A DNA stretch of 64,000 nt, taken from the NCBI RefSeq assembly GCF_000688335.1, contig NZ_JHZX01000001.1:1178001-1242000 (forward strand), in the 5' to 3' direction. The position numbers and the translations under genes were made by a program. This document shows positions 26,993 through 34,994 of this stretch, one piece after another. The first letter of the stretch is position 1. Each line of letters begins with the position of its first letter. This stretch comes from Sediminibacter sp. Hel_I_10 (GTDB lineage: Bacteria > Bacteroidota > Bacteroidia > Flavobacteriales > Flavobacteriaceae). The notes below the pieces were generated by a model. It was not told where the DNA came from, searched no databases, and was given only the letters and a program-made list of their open reading frames with translations.

Positions 26993-27586
26993 TTACTTGT
27001 ATTCATATTTATTCCGCCAAACATCCTCTCCTTTCATGAAGTCAAGCAATATTTCAGTCATTTGATCAACCGTTTCTATCGACTTTTGCATTAGCAAATG
27101 GTTGTCGTCCGTGACATATCCAGAGGTCATTCCGTCCTCTACCAAACTTCCACTCACTTCTAAAGCTTTAAAATTATTATCACTTTCATCTTCCAATTGC
27201 ACGATGTGAAATGTATTCCAGTTAATTGATTCCATAGTGCTTTTTATAATTTCAGAAGTAGCTTTTTTAGATATTGTTTTGATATTTTCCCCATAGTCAT
27301 AAGAGACAACGAGTTTTAAGTTCCGTTTTTTACCTGAAATTTGAAAATATTTTTCTTGGATTAAGAAAAAACTCAAGATCATAATGATGCCTATTCCAAG
27401 GAACAATAATCCATATTTAAATAACCCTGTAAGAAAGAAAGTAGGAAATCCACTATAGCGACCTCTACTGGTTTTTTCAACTAGGTTTGGTATGACGTTC
27501 GAATTTTCTAAAAAGACATAACTCACAATACAGATGAAACCAATCACGTAAAGCCTCACAATTTTGAAATCCCTGCTATTCATCAA
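26993..27586 (-). CDS. membrane protein with C-terminal soluble domain, unknown (array gene 4)
   Basis: A 197-residue protein. It has two N-terminal membrane segments (FKIVRLYVIGFICIVSYVFL and YGLLFLGIGIIMILSFFLI), then a soluble domain of about 110 residues (KLVVSYDYGENIKTISKKAT, later VDQMTEILLDFMKGED). No family is recognised. It stands as a single gene between two spacers with repeat copies R2 and R3, which is the pattern expected for a one-gene cassette. Confidence 0.55.
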   Translation of the reverse strand: MMNSRDFKIVRLYVIGFICIVSYVFLENSNVIPNLVEKTSRGRYSGFPTFFLTGLFKYGLLFLGIGIIMILSFFLIQEKYFQISGKKRNLKLVVSYDYGENIKTISKKATSEIIKSTMESINWNTFHIVQLEDESDNNFKALEVSGSLVEDGMTSGYVTDDNHLLMQKSIETVDQMTEILLDFMKGEDVWRNKYEYK

Positions 27587-27630
27587 TTATTTAAAAAATG
27601 TGCTATACCGTTTTGTGCATGGTTTATTGC

Positions 27631-27690
27631 GTGTTTAAGTAACAAATTTAGCAAATGCAAATCGAATAGAAAATCCGCTAGGATTTTTAG
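27631..27690 (-). repeat. array spacer repeat, copy R3
   Basis: This copy has the mini-hairpin AAAATCC-TAGC-GGATTTT followed by CTATTCGATTTGCATTTGC, TAAATTTGTTACTTAAAC. The spacer-specific arms are TAATTGC (about 27705) and GCAATAA (about 27625). The whole spacer 27587-27737 is an imperfect inverted repeat with matching GC...TAC...G ends. Confidence 0.85.
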
Positions 27691-27737
27691 AAGTAGGAGA
27701 GAAAGAGCAATTACTTGTACCCATTGTTGCGTAGTGC

Positions 27738-28853
27738 TTATAAGCATTCTTCTACTAATTGTTTATACAATTTTGATTGACCACCAGATCCAGGCAAAAA
27801 ATTATCCCTGTTAAAATCGGCATCAGTCAAATTTGATTTATTTAAAAGATCTTTATAATATTTTTTTTCGACTATAAAACCTGTTTTTTCAGACTCTACA
27901 TAAGCATCTTTAAAAAACCTCATTAAAGCTAAAAATCCGGTTGATTTGTTCAAAATCATTTCACGTTCAACTTTCCACCAAGCATCTGGCCATCTTTCTT
28001 GAACTGCATCGAAAAATTCCCACATTATTTTAGCAATATCTCCATCTTTTTCTTCGATAAATAAATTTCTTAATGGCCTTCTTTCTAATTCTTTACCTTC
28101 GAATTTATCAGGTGTCTTACCTTTTTTATATGTATTTCTGTCATCCATTGGATCTTTAGAAAGAAAGTCAATTAATTTTTCAGAAAAAGTTGCCTGTGTA
28201 ATTGTTTCTTTTTCTTTATCATCAGCTGTACCAAGTATTTTAATTTTATCCTTAAACGGCGAACCTTCTTTTTGATTTAATGCTCTTACAATGTTATGAC
28301 AGGTTTTCTGTGGACTTCGAAATTTAGCAAATGCGAATAAGTCAGCAACTAATGACTTATTTACTTTGGTCTGAGTTTTGTTTATTGTAGCAAATACTAT
28401 GGCCTGATCTTCTAATTCCATTTCAATAAAAATTGTGACATTAACATCAAAATCACTGGCTTTGCCTTCAAAGTCTTCCAACCCAGCAATTCTATGCTGA
28501 CCATCCAAGACTTTAGCTACATTATCTCTAAAAGGTAAAGACATTATATTGTTATCCGAGTCATATTCCACATCTTCTTCTTTTATATGTAAAATAACAG
28601 AAGAAGGAAATGTGGCATCAACTAAATTGACATATTTGCCTAGTTCTTTAACTCTGTTTGTTGATAATTCTCTCTGTATTCCAGAGTATACTTCAACTTC
28701 CCTTTTTTCGTCTCCAACTTCTAATCTTCTTATATCAGCGTATGATATTTTAACTAGGTCATCGTGTTTCATTACACCTATGTAGAATTTGCCAATAGGT
28801 TGTTTAACCTCTAAACACTTTATTTCAATTCTTTGGTCTTCTGGCTTTATCAT
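27738..28853 (-). CDS. DGQHR-domain protein (DndB-like)
   Basis: A 371-residue protein. The DGQHR signature is VLDGQHRIAGL near residues 114-124, followed by VNVTIFIEMELEDQAIVFATINKTQTKVNKSL, the second conserved block of this domain. The N-terminal half has the usual YADIRRLE and GIQRELSTNRV segments. The family includes DndB, a regulator of DNA phosphorothioate modification, and many proteins of unknown role in defence islands. It lies three bases after a small membrane protein gene and is cotranscribed with it and a Dam methylase. No other dnd genes are visible. Confidence 0.85.
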   Translation of the reverse strand: MIKPEDQRIEIKCLEVKQPIGKFYIGVMKHDDLVKISYADIRRLEVGDEKREVEVYSGIQRELSTNRVKELGKYVNLVDATFPSSVILHIKEEDVEYDSDNNIMSLPFRDNVAKVLDGQHRIAGLEDFEGKASDFDVNVTIFIEMELEDQAIVFATINKTQTKVNKSLVADLFAFAKFRSPQKTCHNIVRALNQKEGSPFKDKIKILGTADDKEKETITQATFSEKLIDFLSKDPMDDRNTYKKGKTPDKFEGKELERRPLRNLFIEEKDGDIAKIMWEFFDAVQERWPDAWWKVEREMILNKSTGFLALMRFFKDAYVESEKTGFIVEKKYYKDLLNKSNLTDADFNRDNFLPGSGGQSKLYKQLVEECL

Positions 28854-28856
28854 AGC

Positions 28857-29306
28857 TTATAATTGTTTTAAAATATCTTCAACACCTTGTTTTTGTGAAG
28901 CAACAACATCAATTTTACGATGATTAAGTAAATTGGAATAGTAGTAAAGACCAAGTGTAACTAGAAATAAAACACCAGATGAGTATTTAACAAAAGATAT
29001 ATCATTATTAGTATTTGAAAGTTTCCAAGCATAAAATATTGAAACCACTAATATTAATAATCCGCTTACTAATAAAAGAACAGAGTTTAAATCAGTATTT
29101 CTGACTTTATATGTATAAAATATGTAGGCACTTGCAGTTAAAAGGGAAGCACTATAAAGATAAAATTGTCCATCAATAAAAAATATGTTCCAACCTTCCC
29201 ACGCATTGTAGTTCGCCACATAAAAAAGCAATCCCAACAACAGAGGAAGAAGATTGCCAATTAAACTCACAATACAAAATATTGCTGTCTGTTGATGTTC
29301 TTTCAT
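28857..29306 (-). CDS. four-helix membrane protein between dam and DGQHR genes
   Basis: A 149-residue protein with four hydrophobic segments (FCIVSLIGNLLPLLLGLLFYV, LYSASLLTASAYIFYTY, SVLLLVSGLLILVVSIFYA, YSSGVLFLVTLGLYYY) and a short polar tail ending VASQKQGVEDILKQL. I recognise no family. It begins one base after the Dam stop (TAG-A-ATG) and ends three bases before the DGQHR start, so it is a fixed part of that operon. Small membrane proteins in such units are often effectors or anchors, which is an inference here. Confidence 0.7.
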   Translation of the reverse strand: MKEHQQTAIFCIVSLIGNLLPLLLGLLFYVANYNAWEGWNIFFIDGQFYLYSASLLTASAYIFYTYKVRNTDLNSVLLLVSGLLILVVSIFYAWKLSNTNNDISFVKYSSGVLFLVTLGLYYYSNLLNHRKIDVVASQKQGVEDILKQL

Positions 29307-29307
29307 T

Positions 29308-30156
29308 CTAAAAATTCTTGATTATTAATTCTTTAACTTTAATTTTTTCTTTTTTGCAAGATATAAATCTGTAAGCACTACATTCAATTATTTCCCAATT
29401 GTTATATAAGGATCTAATATCTTCGATATCTGCATTTGATATTACAACTTTACATCCTCTCTGTGATTGGTTTTGGGCAAATTCAGCTAATTCTTCTTGC
29501 GAAGTTTGATCAAATTTATCTAATGTGTAATGATTAAAATAAGCTGTATCAGATAGTTTGGGATAAGGTGGATCTAAATAAATCAAATCTCCTCTTTGTG
29601 TTGAATTATTGATACTATCATAATAGTCAAATGCCAAGCTAGCTTTCTGTAATTTTGTACTAATATCTTTTAAATGCTCAAGACTTGAGAAAGCGGGATT
29701 TGCTTTACCAAATGGAACATTGTATTTTCCAGATTTGTTAACTCTATAAATTCCGTTGAAAGAAGTTCTATTTAAAAATATAAATCGGATAGCTTGTTCT
29801 AAAGTTTGATCTCCACTATGTTTATTAAATTTATCACGAATGTCGTAATAAAGTTTTTCTTTTATAGGTGGTTTAAATTCGGATAATCCACTAAAAATGG
29901 AATTAGGATCATTTTTGATTTGTTGATAGGAATTTATTAGATTAGGATTCAAGTCAGATAAAAATGACTGATTGAAATCACTCTTTAAAAAAAATGACGC
30001 TCCTCCCAAAAATGGCTCAAAAAATCTATCAATATTACTTAAGTCTAGATTAGAAAAAATCTCATTTATCAGATTTTGTTTACCTCCTGCCCATCTAATG
30101 AAGGGTTTCAAACTTTTATTTTCTTTTTTCAGATCTATATTTATTTCTTCTTTCAT
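29308..30156 (-). CDS. Dam-type (D12 class) DNA adenine N6-methyltransferase
   Basis: A 282-residue D12-class methylase. The FIRWAGGKQNLINEI start (residues 19-33) and FEPFLGGASFF (motif I, SAM binding) are followed by FLNRTSFNGIYRVNKSG, characteristic of Dam/DpnM. The catalytic motif IV is DPPYP. The recognition site cannot be read off the sequence; GATC is typical of the family. It is the first gene of a three-gene unit and has no restriction enzyme next to it. The upstream spacer (30157-30286) carries repeat R4, so the unit may have arrived as one cassette. Confidence 0.9.
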   Translation of the reverse strand: MKEEINIDLKKENKSLKPFIRWAGGKQNLINEIFSNLDLSNIDRFFEPFLGGASFFLKSDFNQSFLSDLNPNLINSYQQIKNDPNSIFSGLSEFKPPIKEKLYYDIRDKFNKHSGDQTLEQAIRFIFLNRTSFNGIYRVNKSGKYNVPFGKANPAFSSLEHLKDISTKLQKASLAFDYYDSINNSTQRGDLIYLDPPYPKLSDTAYFNHYTLDKFDQTSQEELAEFAQNQSQRGCKVVISNADIEDIRSLYNNWEIIECSAYRFISCKKEKIKVKELIIKNF

Positions 30157-30206
30157 AAATGTTTATTCGCGCATTACGCCCAACGTTGATGTGTATGATT
30201 AGTGGC

Positions 30207-30266
30207 GTGTTTAAGCACCTAATTTAGCAAATAAAAACGGAATAGAAAATCCGAAGGGATTTTCGT
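30207..30266 (-). repeat. array spacer repeat, copy R4 (most complete)
   Basis: In gene direction: AAAATCC-CTTC-GGATTTT, CTATTCCGTTTTTATTTGC, TAAATTAGGTGCTTAAACAC. The arms are ATTAATGGC at the preceding gene's stop (about 30285-30293) and GCCACTAAT (about 30200-30208), pairing at eight of nine positions. After the second arm comes CATACACATCAACGTTGGGCG, which contains GTTGGGC. Confidence 0.88.
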
Positions 30267-30286
30267 AAAAAAGCTAAAACTAGCCA

Positions 30287-31222
30287 TTAATTATACAAGT
30301 TATTGCCAGCAGTTATTATTTCAGATTTCTCTATTTCGCTTAATGTTCTTCCTCTATTGTCTTTCCAGGTTCTTCTTCCATTAATTGAATAACCAACTAT
30401 AACTGCCGCAGCAGCTGATGGACTTGCAAACAAATGTTTTTTTGTAAATACAAAAGGACCTCTTTGGGTTTCTCGTATAGTTCCATCTTGAATAAGTTCA
30501 TTTCTCAATGTTTTATATCCATAATTTTCAGACGGTTTTTCTGAAACTTGCGATCCTGCCAAAACCACAATTCCTTCGTCAGTCTGTATAGCTTTTGCAA
30601 CAATATTTTTAACGCTTAAATTCAGTTCGGTTTCTTCTTCTTCTTCTGCGTCAATTGGTGTTTGGTGAGTTACGTCTGTTGGAATGACTTTTTTCACAAC
30701 TTTAGTACTTATTTGACTTTCAAGAAATTTATGACCTAAAACTCCATTTAGTAATTTGATATTGTTTATAAATTCCTCCATCGCATCTCTATCGGGCAAA
30801 GGTAAAGAACTTAAACTTGGTGTATTACTATTCTCCAATAAGTAGCGTTCGGTTTCTTTTGTTATTTCAATTAATCTACTTTCGAGATATTTAATATGTG
30901 ATTTTGTTATGTTATCATCTTTACTTGTAAAAAGTATTACTTCGCTCCAAAAGTCCTTTGCTACTGCGTGACTTTTCAGTCTTTCCCAAACATTTTCTCC
31001 TTCTCCAATGTAAACTTTAGATTTTCCTGTTTCGTCGTCAGTTCCAATTAGGAAATAAACTCCTTGAGTGTTTACTTGATGTTTGAAAAAATCATTCAAT
31101 TCGGATAATTTTTTTCGAGGACTTGACAAAGCCTGAATTGTTAGATTAACAACTTCGGCAAGTTTGATTCCAGTAACTGAACCTTCTTTTAAATAAATTC
31201 TAATACTTTTTCCTAATATCAT
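30287..31222 (-). CDS. GIY-YIG domain protein with DUF4357
   Basis: A 311-residue protein. The N-terminal third holds a GIY-YIG-like nuclease core (QGVYFLIGTDDETGKSKVYIG, then ENVWERLKSH, and the glutamate of KYLESRLIEI). The C-terminal 60 residues (FTKKHLFASPSAAAAVIVGYS, NGRRTWKDNRG) are DUF4357, a DNA-end or modification-associated domain. Proteins with this pairing occur across bacteria, often in defence or accessory DNA, with no established target. It is the first gene of the minus-strand array; the 101 bases before it separate it from the symporter gene. Confidence 0.85.
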   Translation of the reverse strand: MILGKSIRIYLKEGSVTGIKLAEVVNLTIQALSSPRKKLSELNDFFKHQVNTQGVYFLIGTDDETGKSKVYIGEGENVWERLKSHAVAKDFWSEVILFTSKDDNITKSHIKYLESRLIEITKETERYLLENSNTPSLSSLPLPDRDAMEEFINNIKLLNGVLGHKFLESQISTKVVKKVIPTDVTHQTPIDAEEEEETELNLSVKNIVAKAIQTDEGIVVLAGSQVSEKPSENYGYKTLRNELIQDGTIRETQRGPFVFTKKHLFASPSAAAAVIVGYSINGRRTWKDNRGRTLSEIEKSEIITAGNNLYN

Positions 31223-31323
31223 AGGTTGGTTTTAATTTCTGGCAACTAGATATACCCCCTCAAATATAACCCTTTACACCTTAAAACAAGTAAGACAAAA
31301 TGTTCTGGGCTTATCAGCACCCC

Positions 31324-33012
31324 TCAATGCCCCGTAGCTTCACCTGCACCACTAGGAATCCTAATATTCTCTACAATCTCTTGCACATGCTCTGGCGGTG
31401 CTGGGGTCACCCGTGAGATGGCGATAGAGACGATAAAATTTACGATCATGGCCACAGTGCCAAAACCTTCTGGAGAGACTCCAAACCACCAATCGGCCTC
31501 TGTGCCTCCGCCAAACCAATCAAACTTAAACTTGAGCATGTAAAACAACATGAGCAAGATGCCTATCACCATGCCTGCAATGGCGCCTTCTTTGTTCATA
31601 CGCTTTGAAAATATCCCCAAAATGATGGCCGGAAAAAAGGATGCTGCAGCCAACCCAAAGGCCAGTGCCACGGTTGCTGCCACAAAATCTGGTGGATTGA
31701 TCCCAAAATAACCAGCTACACATACCGCTACTACTGCGGCTAAACGTGCAGCAATCAATTCGCCTTTTTCTGAAATATCTGGTTTGATCATTTTCTTGAT
31801 CAAATCGTGTGAGACCGATGCCGAAATCACCAATAATAAGCCGGCAGCTGTAGAAAGCGCCGCTGCAAGGGCACCTGCTGCCACCAAGGCAATCATCCAA
31901 TTGGGCAGGTTGGCAATTTCTGGATTGGCCAGTACCATAATATCTTTATCTACTTCCAACTCATTGGTAGCAGGATCTGCCACATACTGCACTCTGCCAT
32001 CTTGGTTTTTATCATTAAATACAATGAGACCTGTTTTTTCCCAGTTGGTAAACCACTCTGGCAACTCTTCGTATTTTTTGTTGCTCACCGTTTCTATCAT
32101 ATTGGTTCTTGCAAACACCGATATGGCTGGTGCGGTGGTATACAATATGGCGATGAACAATAAGGCCCAACCCGCAGATTTACGAGCGTCACTTACTTTT
32201 TTAACCGTAAAAAACCGAACAATCACATGCGGCAGCCCCGCCGTACCCACCATTAAGGCAGCGGTTATAAAGAATACATCTATGGTAGATTTACTGCCCG
32301 AGGTATATTCGTGAAAGCCCAATTCCCGATGCAAGCCATCTAATTTATCTAAGAGATAGGCACCACTTTCTACTTTTCCGCCAAAACCCACTTGTGGAAT
32401 TGGGTTTCCCGTCATTTGTATGGAAATAAAAATAGCAGGCACCATAAAGGCGAAAATGAGCACACAATATTGTGCCACTTGGGTATAGGTAATGCCTTTC
32501 ATGCCACCCAAAACGGCGTAGAATAACACGATGATCATCCCAATAATCACCCCAGTATTGATGTCCACTTCCAAAAATCTGGAAAACACCAAGCCCACAC
32601 CACGCATTTGCCCGGCAACGTAGGTAAAAGAAATCAATAGGGCACAGACCACGGCAACGGTTCTGGCCACATTAGAATAGTAGCGGTCACCAATAAAATC
32701 GGGCACCGTAAACTTGCCAAATTTTCTAAGATAGGGTGCCAGGAGTAGCGCCAGCAGTACATAACCGCCAGTCCACCCCATAAGGTACACCGAGCCATCG
32801 TAACCGCTAAATGAAATAAGGCCCGCCATGGAGATAAAGGAGGCCGCACTCATCCAGTCGGCCGCAGTGGCCAATCCGTTTGCAAGCGGAGACACGCCGC
32901 CACCTGCTACATAAAAATCATTGGTAGAGCCTGCTCTTGACCAAATGGCAATACCAATATAAAGTGAAAATGTAAGGCCTACGAGAATCCAGGTCCAGAG
33001 TTGAATGTCCAT
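31324..33012 (-). CDS. sodium:solute symporter, ActP-like (acetate/cation)
   Basis: A 562-residue inner-membrane symporter of the SSS family with about 13 transmembrane segments. The start TNDFYVAGGGVSPLANGLATAADWMSAASFI (residues 30-60) contains the sodium-site residues typical of the ActP subgroup. Further matches are VPDFIGDRYYS, RGVGLVFSRFLEV and GTAGLPHVIVRFFTV. An Asp/Asn-rich loop at about residues 330-370 (NDKNQDGRVQYV) is common in Bacteroidota versions. It lies three bases after the DUF4212 gene, the usual small partner. Acetate or another short-chain acid is the likely substrate. Confidence 0.87.
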   Translation of the reverse strand: MDIQLWTWILVGLTFSLYIGIAIWSRAGSTNDFYVAGGGVSPLANGLATAADWMSAASFISMAGLISFSGYDGSVYLMGWTGGYVLLALLLAPYLRKFGKFTVPDFIGDRYYSNVARTVAVVCALLISFTYVAGQMRGVGLVFSRFLEVDINTGVIIGMIIVLFYAVLGGMKGITYTQVAQYCVLIFAFMVPAIFISIQMTGNPIPQVGFGGKVESGAYLLDKLDGLHRELGFHEYTSGSKSTIDVFFITAALMVGTAGLPHVIVRFFTVKKVSDARKSAGWALLFIAILYTTAPAISVFARTNMIETVSNKKYEELPEWFTNWEKTGLIVFNDKNQDGRVQYVADPATNELEVDKDIMVLANPEIANLPNWMIALVAAGALAAALSTAAGLLLVISASVSHDLIKKMIKPDISEKGELIAARLAAVVAVCVAGYFGINPPDFVAATVALAFGLAAASFFPAIILGIFSKRMNKEGAIAGMVIGILLMLFYMLKFKFDWFGGGTEADWWFGVSPEGFGTVAMIVNFIVSIAISRVTPAPPEHVQEIVENIRIPSGAGEATGH

Positions 33013-33015
33013 AAC

Positions 33016-33267
33016 TTAGCTATCGAGATTGTACTTTTTATCTAACTTGTTCATCAAACGGATGTACACAAAAATCAAGATCACAAACACGTAGATAGCG
33101 CCTTGTTGGGCAAACCAAAACCCAAGTTTAAACCCACCGATACGAATGGTATTGAGTTCTTCTACTAAGAGGATTCCGAAAACGAAAGACACCAGAAACC
33201 AAATGGACAATAGGATGGCCAGGTAACGGAGGTTCTCTTTCCAATATTTTTTAAGTTGGTTATTCAT
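33016..33267 (-). CDS. DUF4212 small symporter subunit
   Basis: An 83-residue protein with two transmembrane helices (ILLSIWFLVSFVFGILL and GFWFAQQGAIYVFVILIFVYI). The KYWKENLRYL start and the FWFAQQGA motif identify DUF4212, the small subunit encoded just upstream of ActP-like symporters. The gene spacing (three bases to the large subunit) fits that pairing. The 160 bases upstream (33268-33427) are AT-rich and I see no gene there. Confidence 0.9.
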   Translation of the reverse strand: MNNQLKKYWKENLRYLAILLSIWFLVSFVFGILLVEELNTIRIGGFKLGFWFAQQGAIYVFVILIFVYIRLMNKLDKKYNLDS

Positions 33268-33427
33268 AATTTAAAGATGACAAATTGGTTATGGATCTAT
33301 TGGATTCAAAAACATATAAACTCAATAATTTAGCATACTTATTGAAAAAACATTGTTTTTTATAGATTTTTAAAAATAATACCTACAATATAACACATAT
33401 CTTTATTGAATTGTGAATTTTACACTT

Positions 33428-33685
33428 TTAATCGACATCCTCTTTTTTGAGAATAGGCATTTTGTTTGGATGCGCTGTATGGCGCTGAAATGAAGAGCGC
33501 TTCATTTTTAAAAAGGTACTTCGGAAACTTCCTGCTTCACGACATTGAGAAGATATCATGCCATGACATTCATTACAATAAGACGTTACGGGCCATGTGT
33601 TGGTGAAACGTTTTAAGACATTATGGCCTGGAAGTATTTGACATTTTGGTAGTGTTTGAATACAAGACTGTTTCAGCCCTAACAC
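33428..33685 (-). CDS. doubtful 85-residue Cys-rich reading frame
   Basis: An 85-codon frame with five cysteines, including CNECH, and a basic tail (TFLKMKRSSFQRHTAHPNK). I do not recognise it and see no ribosome-binding or promoter support. It fills an otherwise empty gap between the symporter pair and the KDG-kinase-like gene. It could be a small cysteine-rich protein, a remnant or chance. No other gene is visible from 33268 to 33758. Confidence 0.25.
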   Translation of the reverse strand: MLGLKQSCIQTLPKCQILPGHNVLKRFTNTWPVTSYCNECHGMISSQCREAGSFRSTFLKMKRSSFQRHTAHPNKMPILKKEDVD

Positions 33686-33758
33686 AAAGAATCAAGGCTT
33701 TCACCTTTATCTACCCATTGACATAGGTCTGGCTCGTGAGCAGTACCTCAGCCTGAAT

Positions 33759-34781
33759 TTAACGACTCACCTTCCCCGATTTATCACCACCCATTAAGGT
33801 TTCTACGTCTTCGACGCTCACCTTATTGAGATCTCCAGAAATGGTGTGCTTTAAACAGCAGGCATAAGTGGCAAAGTCAAGCGTCTTTTTATAATCATTG
33901 GTATAGGTTTGGAGCCCGTAAATGAGTCCCGCCATAAATGCATCTCCAGAACCCACGCGGTCTACTACGGGGTTGATGGATTGCTTTGGTGTTTTGTAGA
34001 TCTGGGATCCATCGCATAGGAGTCCGCCAATTTTTTGATGCGAAGCACTAACCGACTCCCGAATGGTCATTGCTGCTATTTTTAGATCTCCAATAGCTTC
34101 AAACAGCTCATCATAAAGTGGCTTGAGTGACTCTAAATCTTTGTAATCGGGGTTTGGAAGCTCACGACCGAGCATAAAATAAGCGGTATCTAAATCTCCC
34201 AAAATTACATGACTGTATTTTAGCAATTGCGGCATGATCTCGCTAGGCTGTTTCCCGTAATTCCAAAGTGTGGATCTATAGTTGAGATCTGCAGAAATGG
34301 TAAGATTCATTTCCGAAGCCACCTTAAGCGCCTCTAAACAACAATCTGCAGCAGATTGTGAGATGGCCGGCGTTACGCCACTCCAATGAAACCAAGTGGC
34401 ATCTGCAAATACCTCATGCCAATTGATGGTACCAGGCTCCATAGTGGCAATGGCGCTATCTCTTCTATAATAAATGACTTTACTTGATCTTAAGGAGGTT
34501 CCTGTCTCTAAAAAGTAGATGCCCAACTGCTTTCCGCCCATCACCACGTGGCGATCATCTACCCTATTTTGCCGTATTTTGCTTTTAGCCGCAAGGCCCA
34601 AATCATTATCTGGAAGGCGGGTTACGAAACTGGTGGAGATCCCAAAATTGGCAAGGGAGACCGCCACATTATATTCGCCACCACCATAGTTAGCATCAAA
34701 CGAATTGGCCTGATCAATCTTTAAAAATCCGGGTGTAGACAATCTCAATAAAAGCTCTCCAAATGCAACTACTTTACTCAT
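33759..34781 (-). CDS. 2-keto-3-deoxygluconate kinase-like PfkB sugar kinase
   Basis: A 340-residue ribokinase-family enzyme. It starts VVAFGELLLRLSTPG, then NYGGGEYNVAVSLANFG (sugar-binding region) and GIYFLETGTSLRSSKVIYYRRDSA, which is typical of KDG kinases. The C-terminal DRVGSGDAFMAGLIYGL holds the anion hole and catalytic Asp. The expected reaction is ATP-dependent phosphorylation of 2-keto-3-deoxygluconate in uronate or alginate breakdown. A -7 element is visible upstream and a terminator separates it from the GH30 gene, so it is probably not part of the beta-glucan operon. A different ketose substrate is possible. Confidence 0.8.
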   Translation of the reverse strand: MSKVVAFGELLLRLSTPGFLKIDQANSFDANYGGGEYNVAVSLANFGISTSFVTRLPDNDLGLAAKSKIRQNRVDDRHVVMGGKQLGIYFLETGTSLRSSKVIYYRRDSAIATMEPGTINWHEVFADATWFHWSGVTPAISQSAADCCLEALKVASEMNLTISADLNYRSTLWNYGKQPSEIMPQLLKYSHVILGDLDTAYFMLGRELPNPDYKDLESLKPLYDELFEAIGDLKIAAMTIRESVSASHQKIGGLLCDGSQIYKTPKQSINPVVDRVGSGDAFMAGLIYGLQTYTNDYKKTLDFATYACCLKHTISGDLNKVSVEDVETLMGGDKSGKVSR

Positions 34782-34809
34782 GATGTGATCTGATAAGGAT
34801 GGGTTCTTT

Positions 34810-34817
34810 CAAATATA
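34810..34817 (-). promoter_or_regulatory. Bacteroidota -7 element for the KDG-kinase-like gene
   Basis: TATATTTG on the minus strand matches TAnnTTTG, 28 bases before the ATG at 34781. No good -33 TTTG is seen at the usual distance. Confidence 0.4.
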
Positions 34818-34941
34818 GAATAAACGTAGCAATTGACCATAGCAGTAATTCAGGATAAGCTTAAAATTAGGGTATGTTATTAGAGGGTGTTAAGTTATCA
34901 TAACGAAAATGTTTTACGAGAATTCATCTAAAACAGATGAT

Positions 34942-34974
34942 AAAAAAAGCCTCTAAACTTTAAATTTAGAGGCC
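34942..34974 (-). terminator. intrinsic terminator at the end of the beta-glucan locus
   Basis: On the minus strand GCCTCTAAA, a seven-base loop and TTTAGAGGC are followed by a run of seven T. It lies 21 bases after the GH30 stop and closes the polysaccharide utilisation operon. Confidence 0.88.
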
Positions 34975-34994
34975 CATTCTTTTTTTACTTGACG

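Noticed and set aside
25780-30266. CRISPR array
   Set aside because: The repeats are hundreds to thousands of bases apart with whole genes between them, and no short spacers or cas genes are visible.
24433-31222. Classical integron
   Set aside because: No IntI-type integrase is in the window and the spacers lack a clear RYYYAAC/GTTRRRY pair. Only the general attC-like folding is retained as a hypothesis.
31526-32314. Long frames on both strands inside the symporter gene
   Set aside because: The SSS symporter frame is continuous with family motifs throughout; the others are by-products of its composition.
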